Shown: positions 48,838 through 58,035, counted from the first letter of the stretch. The stretch is 64,000 bases of DNA from Candidatus Oscillochloris fontis (GCF_004138135.1 NZ_RYFD01000012.1:1-64000), one strand, 5' to 3'. Notes: generated from the sequence alone by a model not told the origin. Program-made: numbers and translations.

Positions 48838-49337
48838 AAGAACTTGTCGCCCGTGAAGTGGGCTACATCCTCTTGATCGGTGTCCTCGCACTAGTGCAGG
48901 TGACACTCCTGCGCACACCGCTCGGTTTTAGTGCGCCGTTGTTACTGGTGATCACGATCTGTCGTACCCTGATCGGGATGGGGGCCGCCTTCCGCGACAT
49001 CGGTATGGTACAGGGGGTACGCTGGGCGTTCTACAGCGGATTGATGCTCGATATTCTGGCCGCAACGCCACTCGGCACGCATGCATTCGCCCTGTTGCTT
49101 GCTACCATCACGGTGGCCTTCGCCACCCGTCGGTTACGCATTGAGGGGCCACTCCTGCCGCTCCTCGCCATGCTCGTCGCCAGCCTGATCTATGAGAGTG
49201 TGATGGCGCTGCTCATCCAACCCGGCCCGGTCATGTGGGGCGACACCTTGCGGGTCGCACTCATTCCCGGTACCCTTTTGGCGCTTATTATGACACTCCC
49301 GATCTTCTTTTTACTCCGCTGGATGTTACGTGCATAG
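48810..49337 (+). CDS. mreD: Rod-shape protein MreD
   Basis: A 175-residue polytopic membrane protein with about five helices (YILLIGVLALVQVTLL, LPLLAMLVASLIYESVMALL parts, TLLALIMTLPIFFLLRWML) and the MreD-typical WAFYSGLMLDILAATPLGTHA. It acts with MreC in cell elongation. A TTG at 48810 overlaps mreC by 28 bp; a GTG at 48858 is an alternative, and neither has a clear ribosome site. Position between mreC and PBP2 supports the call. Confidence 0.88.
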   Translation: MGDSQSKRVEELVAREVGYILLIGVLALVQVTLLRTPLGFSAPLLLVITICRTLIGMGAAFRDIGMVQGVRWAFYSGLMLDILAATPLGTHAFALLLATITVAFATRRLRIEGPLLPLLAMLVASLIYESVMALLIQPGPVMWGDTLRVALIPGTLLALIMTLPIFFLLRWMLRA

Positions 49338-49352
49338 ATCGAGGATGTGGGT

Positions 49353-51662
49353 ATGTCACGCATGATCGTGCTGCGCATTCTACTGCTGCTTACGTCCATC
49401 ATCTTGATCGGACGGCTCTATGAGTTGCAGATCATCACGGGCAACCAGCAACGCTTTGGCGAGACCCCCGAAGCGACGACGCGGCGTTACTTGACGGTGG
49501 CCCCCCGGCGCGGCGAGATCTTTGCCGCTGATGGCACGACGATCTTGGCCGAAAGTGTGCCGATCTATTCGATTGCGATCACACCGGGACGGTTACCCTC
49601 GGCGATCAGTGAGCCAGAGCGGCGCAACCTGGTACTGGCGCGGATCAGCCAGATTGCCGGGATTACCAATACCCTGACTCTCTCACCCACGAGTGTGCTC
49701 GATCTGCGCCCAGAGCTACGCAGCGATCTGAGCCAATTTGGCGAGCTACCCCTACTTCAAGCCAACACGCCCTTCACGATCACCGTGGCACCGCAGTTGA
49801 GTCTGCATGCGCTTGAATTGACCACTACCTATAGTGATGTGTTAAAACTAAATAATATTATCGAAGAACAGATCACCAAACAGAATATTCGGCGTTATGA
49901 AAATCTGATCGTCAAAGAGGCAATTAGCCCTGAACTCGCCTTGGTGGTGATCGAGAACAGCAACAACCTGCCCGGCGTACAGGTGATTGAAGGCTACCAG
50001 CGGCGCTACCCGCAGAGTGCCAACATCCCCTCGCTTTCGCACACCCTGGGCTATATTGGGCGCATCAGCGAGTGTGAACTCGTCGCCGAAAATCCAGCCA
50101 CCTCGTGGCTAACCAGCATGAACAACGTAATCGGCCATGCGGGGCGCTGCGGCCTGATTCGCAAAGCGATTGATCCAAGCAGTATCGGGTTGCCACCCTA
50201 CCAGGGCGATGACCGGATTGGCAAAGATGGGATTGAGAGCGCCTACGAAGCCGAACTGCGCGGGCAGACTGGCATCGAGACGCTGCTCGTTGACGCGCTC
50301 GAACGTCCGGCCAGTTCGACCGGCACGCTACGCCCAGTGGAACATGGCCACAACCTGATCCTGACGATTGACGCCACCTTCCAGACCGAAGTCGAGCGGA
50401 TCATGCAGCGCTGGGTCGCCGAGGGTGAACGCCGCCGCCAGACCGTTGCCGAGGACTACAAACGCAACTACAAGCCGATCACCAACGGGATTGCGGTCGC
50501 GATAGATCCGCGTGACGGGCGCATCCTCGCGATTGTGAGCATCCCCAGTTATAACAACAATGTCTGGGTTGATCCGAGCCTGAGCGCCGAACTACAAGCC
50601 CTGCTCACCCCCGAAGACCCGGCCAGCGCCCCGCTGCTAGATCGGGCGATTGCCGGACAATACCCACCGGGTTCGACGATCAAGCAATTTGTCGGCATTA
50701 CGGCGCTCCAACAAGGCATCATCAGCCCCGAAACCACCCTGCGCGACCCCGGCCTAATCCGGTTGCGCGAGCGTAACGGTTCAATCTTCATCTTACCCAA
50801 CTCGGTGCGCAACCGCGACAACGGCGAGATCAACATTCTTGATGCGCTACGGGTCTCCTCGAACGTCTTTTTCGCCTCGATTGCAGGCGGCAATGATCAG
50901 GTAATCAACCTCAAAGACGAAGATTTCCGCACCGAAGGGCTAGGGATTGATCAACTCGTCGAGGGATTTGCCTGGTTCAACTTTGGGCGCACGATGGGGG
51001 TAGACATCACCGGGGAGGCAGCGGGATTGCTGCCGACCAAGACCTGGAAGGCGCAGACTCTGCGTGAGAGTTGGACCACCGGCGACACCTACAATATGGC
51101 GATTGGCCAGGGCTACCTCCAAGTCACACCCTTGCAACTCGCGGCTGCGGCGGGAGCCATCGCCCGCGACGGCACCGTCTACCGCCCGCATGTCGTGCAG
51201 GCGATCACCAACAGCGAGGGCGAGATTCTGCGGATGATCGAGCCAGAAGTGCGCTCAGTCGCCCCGGTGAGTGCGGAATATCTCGCGGTGATCCGCGACG
51301 GCATGCGGCGTTCCGTAACCGAGGGCTTAAACATTGCAGCGCGGGATGAATGTTCAGGGCTGAGCATCGCGGGCAAGACGGGAACCGCCGAATTTGGGCC
51401 GATCCTGACCGAAGACGGGCGACGCCAGAGTCATGCCTGGTTTGTCGGGTTTGCGCCCTACGACGACCCGCAGATTGTGGTAGCGGTACTGATCGAGGGC
51501 ACTGGCGATCTCGGCGACGGATCTTCGACCATGGCAGTACCAGCGGCCACCCAGATCATGCAAGCCTATTTCAAGATCACCCCGCCCGCCGAACCGCCAC
51601 AAATATGCCCGGTGATGCCGGGGGATGTGGTGCCGGAGGATAGCGAGGAGAACCCGGAGTAG
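49353..51662 (+). CDS. mrdA: Penicillin-binding protein 2 (elongation transpeptidase)
   Basis: A 769-residue class B PBP that cross-links peptidoglycan during side-wall growth. One N-terminal membrane anchor (IVLRILLLLTSIILIGRLYEL) is followed by the pedestal (RRYLTVAPRRGEIFAADGT, GYIGRISECE, GKDGIESAYEAELRG) and the transpeptidase domain with SxxK at Ser441 (PGSTIKQF), SSN in VSSNVFF and KTGT with Lys675. The insertion of about 60 residues between PBP dimerisation segments (DVLKLNNIIEEQITKQN) is slightly longer than usual. ATG at 49353 after GAGG. A perfect palindrome overlaps the stop. Confidence 0.96.
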   Translation: MSRMIVLRILLLLTSIILIGRLYELQIITGNQQRFGETPEATTRRYLTVAPRRGEIFAADGTTILAESVPIYSIAITPGRLPSAISEPERRNLVLARISQIAGITNTLTLSPTSVLDLRPELRSDLSQFGELPLLQANTPFTITVAPQLSLHALELTTTYSDVLKLNNIIEEQITKQNIRRYENLIVKEAISPELALVVIENSNNLPGVQVIEGYQRRYPQSANIPSLSHTLGYIGRISECELVAENPATSWLTSMNNVIGHAGRCGLIRKAIDPSSIGLPPYQGDDRIGKDGIESAYEAELRGQTGIETLLVDALERPASSTGTLRPVEHGHNLILTIDATFQTEVERIMQRWVAEGERRRQTVAEDYKRNYKPITNGIAVAIDPRDGRILAIVSIPSYNNNVWVDPSLSAELQALLTPEDPASAPLLDRAIAGQYPPGSTIKQFVGITALQQGIISPETTLRDPGLIRLRERNGSIFILPNSVRNRDNGEINILDALRVSSNVFFASIAGGNDQVINLKDEDFRTEGLGIDQLVEGFAWFNFGRTMGVDITGEAAGLLPTKTWKAQTLRESWTTGDTYNMAIGQGYLQVTPLQLAAAAGAIARDGTVYRPHVVQAITNSEGEILRMIEPEVRSVAPVSAEYLAVIRDGMRRSVTEGLNIAARDECSGLSIAGKTGTAEFGPILTEDGRRQSHAWFVGFAPYDDPQIVVAVLIEGTGDLGDGSSTMAVPAATQIMQAYFKITPPAEPPQICPVMPGDVVPEDSEENPE

Positions 51663-51687
51663 CGCCGCAATATATTGCGGCGCTACT
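51658..51687. terminator. Perfect 30-bp palindrome at the PBP2 stop
   Basis: AGTAGCGCCGCAATA (51658-51672) is followed without a loop by its complement to 51687, covering the PBP2 TAG. It probably marks the end of the mre-PBP2 transcript before minC. Confidence 0.6.
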
Positions 51688-51692
51688 CGGTA

Positions 51693-51701
51693 TGCTATAA
51701 T
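51693..51701 (+). promoter_or_regulatory. Extended -10 promoter of minCDE
   Basis: TGCTATAAT with TATAAT at 51696-51701, 37 nt before minC; no clear -35 box. Confidence 0.5.
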
Positions 51702-51738
51702 TACCCCATTATTTCTCGTTCAAAATGGACACAGGTGC

Positions 51739-52413
51739 ATGGGCGACCTGATCAGCATTAAAGGCGGGCGCGACGGTCTGCGGCTGCGGCTCGATGATAC
51801 TGCCGAGTGGGCGCACCTGATGAGCGCACTTGAGCAACAATTGGCGCAGAATAGCGGATTCTTCGCTGGCGCACGGTTGATCCTAGAGATTGGTGATCGA
51901 GCGATCAATGACGAACAGATGACCACCTTGCTGGGGAGTATTCAGCAGCATGGTGTACAGATCGAAGCCTTAGGCGCTACGGCGCGTGAGAGCCGCAATG
52001 CGGCACGTGCCTCAGGGGTGACGGCGCGCCCTCTCCCGCGCTACTCCGAGCCAGCGCAGCCCGCTGTTCAGAATGAGCACGAGGGCATGTTGGTGTCGCG
52101 AACCATCCGTTCTGGGCAGGTGCTGCGCCACCATGGGCATATCACCCTGATCGGTGATGTCAACCCTGGGGCTGAGATTATCGCCGGGGGGAGTGTGGTC
52201 GTCTGGGGGCGGTTGATGGGTCTGGTGCATGCAGGAGCCTTGGGCAACCCCAATGTTGTCGTCTGTGCCTTGGAGTTGCGGCCAACCCAACTACGTATCT
52301 GTGAACAGATTACTCGTTCGCCCGATAAAGCCAAAAATCTTGGCCCGGAGATCGCCCGCATCGAAGAGAACCAGATTGTGGTTGAACCGTGGGAAGGTGC
52401 GAAGCGGGGTTAA
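51739..52413 (+). CDS. minC: Septum-site determining protein MinC
   Basis: A 224-residue MinC, inhibitor of FtsZ assembly. The N-terminal domain (ISIKGGRDGLRLRLDD) is followed by a linker and the C-terminal beta-helix (SGQVLRHHGHITLIGDVNPGAEI in parts, GGSVVVWGRLMGLVHAGA, VVCALELRPTQLRI), which binds MinD. Size is normal. ATG at 51739 has a weak AGG site. It begins the minCDE operon, 10 nt before minD. Confidence 0.95.
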   Translation: MGDLISIKGGRDGLRLRLDDTAEWAHLMSALEQQLAQNSGFFAGARLILEIGDRAINDEQMTTLLGSIQQHGVQIEALGATARESRNAARASGVTARPLPRYSEPAQPAVQNEHEGMLVSRTIRSGQVLRHHGHITLIGDVNPGAEIIAGGSVVVWGRLMGLVHAGALGNPNVVVCALELRPTQLRICEQITRSPDKAKNLGPEIARIEENQIVVEPWEGAKRG

Positions 52414-52423
52414 CGGAGAAGTT

Positions 52424-53224
52424 ATGGCGCGTATCATCACGATCACATCGGGTAAGGGTGGGGTAGGTAAGACCACCACAACCGCAAATCTTGGAACGGC
52501 GCTGGCCATGCAGGGGGCGAAGGTGGCGGTGATTGATGCCGACATCGGGCTGCGGAACCTGGATGTGGTGATGGGGCTGGAGAACCGAATCGTCTATGAT
52601 CTGGTTGATGTGGTTGAGGGGCGGGCTCGCCTGCGCCAAGCCTTGATCAAGGATAAGCGGCTGCCTGAATTGTGTCTCCTCCCCGCCGCACAGACTCGCG
52701 ATAAGGACGCGGTGAGTAGTAATCAGATGATTGATCTGACCAACCAGCTCCGCAGTGAGTTTGATTATGTGTTGATTGATAGCCCGGCGGGGATCGAGGG
52801 TGGCTTTCGTAATGCGATTGCTGGTGCTGATGAGGTGTTGATCGTGACCACGCCGGAGGTTTCGGCAGTTCGCGACGCCGACCGGATTGTGGGCTTGGTT
52901 GAGGCTGCCGAGAAGGGGCCACCGAGCCTGATTGTCAATCGTATCAAGCCCCGTTTGGTGAATCGCGGCGAGATGCTCTCGGTTGAAGATGTGATCGAAC
53001 TGCTGGCGATCAACTTGGTGGGCATCGTCCCCGATGATGAGAGTATTGTCACTTCAACCAATCGTGGCGAGGCGGTCGTTTATGATCAAACCTCGCTGGC
53101 CGGCAAGGCATTCTTGAATGTGGCACGACGGATTGCGGGTGAAGATGTTCCATTTATGGCACTCAGCGATCAGCAAGGTGTGCTTGAGCGGCTGTTGGGC
53201 CTCTTTGGGCGGCGGCGGGCGTAG
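52424..53224 (+). CDS. minD: Septum-site determining ATPase MinD
   Basis: A 266-residue ParA/MinD ATPase. Deviant Walker A is SGKGGVGKTTTTANLG (residues 9-24), with DADIGLRNLDVVMGLENR and YVLIDSPAGIEGGF as further motifs. The C-terminal amphipathic helix that binds membrane is visible (QGVLERLLGLFGRRR). It positions MinC at the membrane in an ATP-dependent way. ATG at 52424 follows GGAGA. Confidence 0.98.
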   Translation: MARIITITSGKGGVGKTTTTANLGTALAMQGAKVAVIDADIGLRNLDVVMGLENRIVYDLVDVVEGRARLRQALIKDKRLPELCLLPAAQTRDKDAVSSNQMIDLTNQLRSEFDYVLIDSPAGIEGGFRNAIAGADEVLIVTTPEVSAVRDADRIVGLVEAAEKGPPSLIVNRIKPRLVNRGEMLSVEDVIELLAINLVGIVPDDESIVTSTNRGEAVVYDQTSLAGKAFLNVARRIAGEDVPFMALSDQQGVLERLLGLFGRRRA

Positions 53225-53239
53225 CGGAAGGGGAGAATT

Positions 53240-53506
53240 GTGGGCTTCTTCAACTCGATCTTTGGTCCGCGCAACAATCGCAGCGCCCAGGTGGCTAAGG
53301 AACGCTTGGCGACGGTGTTGGTTGATGATCGCTATAAGCTCACCCCGGAGATGAAGGAGCAGATGAAGCTCGACATCGCTGAGGTGTTGGCACGCTATTT
53401 GCCGTCCATTGACCCGGATCAGATCGAGGTGACGCTGCTCCGTGGTGAGTCGAATGACCACCTCAAGGCCGATATTCCGTTACGGCGGGGCGGTTCGGAG
53501 AGCTAA
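53240..53506 (+). CDS. minE: Cell-division topological specificity factor MinE
   Basis: An 88-residue MinE: N-terminal amphipathic segment (GFFNSIFGPRNNRS), MinD-contact helix (AKERLATVLVDDRYKLTPEM) and the dimerisation domain (DIAEVLARYLPSIDPDQIEV). It releases MinD from the membrane and drives pole-to-pole patterning. GTG at 53240 follows GGGGAG. Last gene of minCDE. Confidence 0.96.
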   Translation: MGFFNSIFGPRNNRSAQVAKERLATVLVDDRYKLTPEMKEQMKLDIAEVLARYLPSIDPDQIEVTLLRGESNDHLKADIPLRRGGSES

Positions 53507-53608
53507 CCGTTGCTGCTGTAGCGACGGGGACGGCAAGGCCGCCCCCGCTTATTATTGTGGAGTGGGGATGGCCCACTGCCCGTACCACCAGGTGACGAGG
53601 GGCGCGTT

Positions 53609-54754
53609 ATGTCCGTGATGCCCAAACCGATTCGCTTTTCGCCCCAAACTAAGTTGATTACGGCGGGGATTATCGTCGCCCTGACGATTCTCTTCATCCA
53701 GCATATTGAGCACGTCCTGCCGCCTTTTATTGCCGCGATCATTACTGCGTACCTCTTCAATCCCTTGGTCTCGTGGCTTCAGCGGCGGGTCAAAACCGGG
53801 CGCGCAATCTGGATCGTGGTCATGTATGTGATCACCTTCCTGCTGCTGTATAGCCTCTTTACCTGGATCTGGCCGATTATTGTGCAGCAGACGAGCGACT
53901 TGGCGCGCGCTGCTCCTCAACTGGCGAATCAGATTGCGGATTTCTTCGCAGACCACCAGGAGCTTGACCTGGGCGGCTTTGTGATTGACTTGAGTCCCCT
54001 CGAAGAGCAACTGATCAGCCTGGTGCGCGATCTCGGTACGTGGCTCAGTGGGAATGTGCCGGGTTTGGTCTTCTCGGCGCTGGAGACGGTGATCTATATC
54101 CTGGTCTATCTGATTATCACCTTCTACCTGTTGCTGGAGGCCGGGCATCTGAAACGCTGGGCCAGCAATCTTATTCCGGCCCCCTACCGCGAGGAGATTG
54201 GTAGCCTGGGGCGGCAGATTGATGCCGTCTTTAGTGCCTACATCCGTGGCCAACTGATCCTGATTGTGATCATGTCGGTGCTGCTCTATATTCCGCTCTC
54301 CATCCTCAAGGTGCCCTACGCCCTCGTGATCGCGGTGGCGTCGGGGGTGCTGGAGATTCTGCCCATTATCGGGCCATGGTCGGCGGCGGGGATCGCAGTT
54401 ATTGCCACGCTCTTCCAAACGAATATTCCCTTCGGTCTTTCGCACCTGGGATTGGCCGCATTGGTGGGTATTATTTACTTCACGTTACGTCAAATTGAAG
54501 ATCACTTTATCATCCCGAATGTGATGGGGCCGCTGGTGCGGCTGCATCCGGCGGTGGTGATCTTCGCCATTCTTGCCGGGGGTGCTTTAGCAGGAGCCTT
54601 CGGGCTTTTTATGAGTATCCCGGTGGCCGCGATTATCCGCATTATCTTGAGTTATCTCTATCGCAAGCTGACCGACCAACCCGAACCGCCACTGCCGCCT
54701 ATCACGCCAAGTGCGGAGGGTGAGGCAAGTGCGCCGCAGCAGGCGATACAGTAA
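53609..54754 (+). CDS. AI-2E family transporter (YdiK/PerM-like)
   Basis: A 381-residue membrane protein with about eight hydrophobic segments and the family pattern: HVLPPFIAAIITAYLFNPLV near the start, FYLLLEAGHLKRW, AYIRGQLILIVIMSVLLYI, GVLEILPIIGPW and HFIIPNVMGPLVRLHPAVVI. Members have been proposed to export AI-2 or act as Na+/H+ exchangers; the substrate here is unknown. ATG at 53609 has GAGGGG upstream. A Pro/Glu-rich tail ends the protein. It lies 15 nt before era and is likely cotranscribed. Confidence 0.9.
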   Translation: MSVMPKPIRFSPQTKLITAGIIVALTILFIQHIEHVLPPFIAAIITAYLFNPLVSWLQRRVKTGRAIWIVVMYVITFLLLYSLFTWIWPIIVQQTSDLARAAPQLANQIADFFADHQELDLGGFVIDLSPLEEQLISLVRDLGTWLSGNVPGLVFSALETVIYILVYLIITFYLLLEAGHLKRWASNLIPAPYREEIGSLGRQIDAVFSAYIRGQLILIVIMSVLLYIPLSILKVPYALVIAVASGVLEILPIIGPWSAAGIAVIATLFQTNIPFGLSHLGLAALVGIIYFTLRQIEDHFIIPNVMGPLVRLHPAVVIFAILAGGALAGAFGLFMSIPVAAIIRIILSYLYRKLTDQPEPPLPPITPSAEGEASAPQQAIQ

Positions 54755-54769
54755 CCTGAACGAGAGAGT

Positions 54770-56170
54770 ATGTTACAGTTTTCACATGACCCGGAAGTCA
54801 ATACGCTCTATGCCTACTTTACCGAACTAGAGGCGGGGCAGGCGATCTACACCCTGGAGTATCCGGCCCATCTGCTGCTTGATGCCGAGGGCATGGTGGT
54901 GGGCCTGCGCCTTGATCTGGATGATGAGGTGACGCTGGCGCACCTCGAATTGGCGCTGGATGGTGAGTTTGGGCGGCTGGATATGGAGACGGGGTTTCTG
55001 AGTATTCTGATCCCCGATGCCGAGGCGATCCAGCACGAGGCGCTCGCACAGACCGCGCTGCTCGATCTGGATGCGGATGAGCGGATTTTGGGTGTCGAGT
55101 TGGGCTTGCCGGATGGGTTCGACCCGCAGCGCCTCGCCCGGTTGGCCACGCTGATGGTAGCGCTGGACGAGGTGGCCCAGGATGGTGAGGGGCCGGTGGT
55201 GTTTGCGGCTGAACCCAATGATGATGAGCAGGTGGAGAGCGAGGAGGCCGAGGCGGGCAGCGAGCAGCCGAAGAATCCCACGCTCCGCTCCGGGTTTGTG
55301 GCGCTGGTGGGTAAGCCGAATGTCGGCAAGAGTACCCTGCTGAATACCCTCTTGGGCCAGAAGGTGACGATTGTTTCGCCCCGCGCCCAGACCACCCGCG
55401 TACCAGTGCGCGGCATCCTGAATCGCACGGATGCCCAGGTTGTCTTTATTGATACGCCCGGCATTCACCAACCGAGCCATAAACTGGGCAAGTTTATGGT
55501 CGAACTGGCCGAGCGCACGCTGCCGAATGCGGATGTGATCTGCTTTATGGTGGACATCAGCCAGCCGCCCAGCCAGCTTGACCGTAGCATTGCCGAACAG
55601 GTGCAGCGTTCACGGGGGCACAAGCTGTTGCTCCTGAACAAGGTGGACATTCCGCCCCGGCGGGGTACGACCTACCTGGAGGAGTATCGCGACTTGGGCC
55701 AGTGGGCCATGGAGTTGGCGATTTCGGCGCAACGCGGCCAGGGTTTGAGTAGCCTGCTCGATGAGATTGTCGCCCGGCTGCCCGTAGGTCATGCGCTCTA
55801 CCCCAGCGAGCAAGTGACGGATCAGAGCGAACAGCAACTGGCGGCGGAGTTGGTGCGCGAGAAGGTGCTCTACTTCATCCAACAGGAAGTGCCGCATGCG
55901 GTGGCGGTGGAGGTGGATGAGTGGGAGACCAAGGAGCAGGCGATCTACATCCGCATGACGATCAATGTCGAGAAGGAGAGCCAGAAAGGCATCCTGATCG
56001 GCGCGGGGGGCACGATGCTCAAGCGGATCGGCAGTACCGCCCGGCGCGATATTGAACGGATGGTAGACAAGAAGGTCTTTTTGGAACTGTGGGTCAAGGT
56101 GCGCGAGAATTGGCGCGACGATCTCGGTGCCATGGGTTGGCTGGGCTACCGGATGAAGGATTGGCGTTGA
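54770..56170 (+). CDS. era: GTPase Era with DUF2283-like N-terminal extension
   Basis: A 466-residue Era, normally about 300. Residues 175-460 are a normal Era: G1 GKPNVGKST (181-189), G2 TTRVPVRG, G3 DTPGIH, G4 NKVD, and a C-terminal KH domain (KGILIGAGGTMLKRIGSTAR). Era binds 16S rRNA in small-subunit assembly. Residues 1-120 hold two DUF2283-like units (FSHDPEVNTLYAYFTEL...LLLDAEGMVVGLRLDL and a weaker copy around LDMETGFLSILIP...LLDLDADERILGVELG), followed by an acidic linker (148-170). The frame is continuous and the upstream ATG at 54770 is the only one near a GAGAG site, so the extension appears real. Confidence 0.93.
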   Translation: MLQFSHDPEVNTLYAYFTELEAGQAIYTLEYPAHLLLDAEGMVVGLRLDLDDEVTLAHLELALDGEFGRLDMETGFLSILIPDAEAIQHEALAQTALLDLDADERILGVELGLPDGFDPQRLARLATLMVALDEVAQDGEGPVVFAAEPNDDEQVESEEAEAGSEQPKNPTLRSGFVALVGKPNVGKSTLLNTLLGQKVTIVSPRAQTTRVPVRGILNRTDAQVVFIDTPGIHQPSHKLGKFMVELAERTLPNADVICFMVDISQPPSQLDRSIAEQVQRSRGHKLLLLNKVDIPPRRGTTYLEEYRDLGQWAMELAISAQRGQGLSSLLDEIVARLPVGHALYPSEQVTDQSEQQLAAELVREKVLYFIQQEVPHAVAVEVDEWETKEQAIYIRMTINVEKESQKGILIGAGGTMLKRIGSTARRDIERMVDKKVFLELWVKVRENWRDDLGAMGWLGYRMKDWR

Positions 56171-56216
56171 GCGTTTGCAACAAAACCGCTTCTGGTTGCG
56201 TAGATAGAATCAGCGG

Positions 56217-56330
56217 GTAACTATTCACACTTGGGGTAAAAAGAAGCCCCGTGTTGACGCAAAGGCGCCAAGGCGCAAAGATTTTGATGGGAGTCTACCT
56301 TAAAGACTTTGCGCCTTGGCGTCAGAACTT
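56217..56330. repeat. MITE-like element, copy 4 (right end missing)
   Basis: GTAACTATTCACACTT and GGGGTAAA at the left match the reverse complement of the right end of copy 2, so it is inverted. The core GTTGACGCAAAGGCGC ... GCGCCTTGGCGTCA follows. The far terminal repeat is absent, and the kinase ribosome site lies where it would be. Confidence 0.75.
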
Positions 56331-56338
56331 GGAGCATT

Positions 56339-57826
56339 ATGGCTGAGGTTACGCAAATCCTGTGCCCCAAGTGCCATAAAGCCAACCTGCGCCGTGCGCG
56401 CTTCTGCCAGCACTGCGGCCATGATGTGGTGTTGAATAATCATGTGCCCAGTGATGAGCGGCGCTATGTGATTACGCGAGTGATCAAGCAGGGTGGCCAG
56501 GGCGCGGTCTACGAGGGGATTGATGAGAGCGGCCAGATCTTCGCGATCAAGGAGATGCTGGATAAGTTCACTGATCCCAGAGAACGTGACGAGGCCATCG
56601 AGCGCTTCAATGCCGAGGCGCAACTCCTTCAGGGACTGGATCACCCACGTATTCCACGGGTCTATAGCCACTTCACCGACGAGGGCCGCCACTACCTGAC
56701 CATGGATTTCATCCGGGGTAAGGATCTGGAGGAGGTCGTTGATGAGCGCGGGGTGCTGAGTGAGGCGTTGGTGCTGGAATATGCGGATCAGATCTGTGAT
56801 GTGCTGGTCTATTTGCATGGCAAGGGGCTGATCTACCGCGACATGAAGCCCTCGAATGTGATGATCGAAGACGCATCGGGGGCGGTGAAGTTGGTGGACT
56901 TCGGCATCACCAAGCTCTTCAAGCCCACCGAGCGCGGCACCCAGATCGGGACGCCCGGCTACGCCCCACCCGAACAGTATCAGGGGTTGGCGACACCGGC
57001 CTCGGACATCTATGCGCTGGGGGCAACACTCCATCACATGCTCACCGGGCGCGACCCGACCGAGCAGATGCCGTTCGACTTTCCGCCCGCACACAGCATC
57101 AATTCGAGTGTCTCGAAGCGCACCAGCGAGGCGCTCCAACGGGCGTTGCAGAAGGTTCCACAGGATCGCTTCAGCACCATGAACGATCTCTGGAATGCGC
57201 TGCGCCCAGAGCGTAGCCGGAGACCGGCGCAGGTACGGGTGGCCCAACCGACGGTGGCCTTACCGCAACAACCAGCGGCGCAGGTGGCGAACAAACCGAC
57301 ACCGGCCCCGACACCGGCTCCGGCCCGGCCCACACCACCACCCACACCGCCACCCACCCGGCCCGCGCCGCCACCCACCCCACCACCGGTAGTGCAAGTG
57401 GCCCAACCACGCGGTAACTGTCTCGGCAGCCTAATCGCGGTCTTCAGTTGGATGCTGGTGCTGCTGCTACTTGGCGCAATTGGGATGGGAGCCTATATCT
57501 ATATTGCGCGTCCAGCTTGGTCGGACAGCCTACTGGCCCCGATCAGCAACCCCATCGCCACCAATACCCCAACCACGCTCACCTCCCGCGAGTTCGAGGC
57601 CGATGTGACGGTACAGATATCGGCCAGTGCGAACGAGACCCAGATCCGCAGCGCACTCCAGAGTGCATTCCTGGCCGCAGCACGAGCGCAGTTTGGTACG
57701 GGTACGCTGATCAACCAAAACGCCCCGCCCAGCACGGTAGGGAGTGCGGTGCAGGTGGGGGGGCCGGATGCGAACAACATGGTGACCTACCAAGCGCGGA
57801 TGACGGGGTATATTTATACGCCGTAG
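56339..57826 (+). CDS. Membrane-anchored Ser/Thr protein kinase with zinc ribbon
   Basis: A 495-residue Hanks-type kinase. Cys9, Cys12, Cys23 and Cys26 form an N-terminal zinc ribbon. The kinase domain (43-300) has QGGQGAVYEG, Lys71 in FAIKEM, catalytic Asp168 in IYRDMKPSN (Tyr replaces the usual His) and DFG at 187-189, then GTPGYAPPEQY. A Pro/Thr-rich linker (310-355) leads to one membrane helix near 360-390 (SLIAVFSWMLVLLLLGAIG) and an outer domain of about 100 residues with Asn/Thr-rich, unassigned sequence. ATG at 56339 has GGAG four bases upstream, at the broken end of a MITE-like element. Confidence 0.92.
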   Translation: MAEVTQILCPKCHKANLRRARFCQHCGHDVVLNNHVPSDERRYVITRVIKQGGQGAVYEGIDESGQIFAIKEMLDKFTDPRERDEAIERFNAEAQLLQGLDHPRIPRVYSHFTDEGRHYLTMDFIRGKDLEEVVDERGVLSEALVLEYADQICDVLVYLHGKGLIYRDMKPSNVMIEDASGAVKLVDFGITKLFKPTERGTQIGTPGYAPPEQYQGLATPASDIYALGATLHHMLTGRDPTEQMPFDFPPAHSINSSVSKRTSEALQRALQKVPQDRFSTMNDLWNALRPERSRRPAQVRVAQPTVALPQQPAAQVANKPTPAPTPAPARPTPPPTPPPTRPAPPPTPPPVVQVAQPRGNCLGSLIAVFSWMLVLLLLGAIGMGAYIYIARPAWSDSLLAPISNPIATNTPTTLTSREFEADVTVQISASANETQIRSALQSAFLAAARAQFGTGTLINQNAPPSTVGSAVQVGGPDANNMVTYQARMTGYIYTP

Positions 57827-58034
57827 AGACGCAAGATGTTACGTCTCGTGAAGAGACGCAAGATGTTGCGTTGCCCCCACGAGGAGAGACGCAAGATGTT
57901 GCGTTGCCCCCACGAGGAGAGACGCAAGATGTTGCGTCTCGTGAAGAGACGCAAGATGTTGCGTTGCCCCCACGTGGAGAGACGCAAGATGTTGCGTCTC
58001 CCCCACGAGGAGAGACGCAACATCTTGCGTCTCT
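57825..58034. repeat. Seven-unit tandem hairpin array (GAGACGCAAGATGTTGCG)
   Basis: Seven imperfect units of about 29-33 bp, each starting AGAGACGCAAGATGTTRCG; units 1, 4 and 6 close as GAGACGCAA-GATG-TTGCGTCTC hairpins and the others continue with TTGCCCCCACGAG. The last unit is inverted in its loop (CATC). The array fills the gap between two convergent stop codons (57826 and 58036). Confidence 0.85.
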
Positions 58035-58035
58035 T

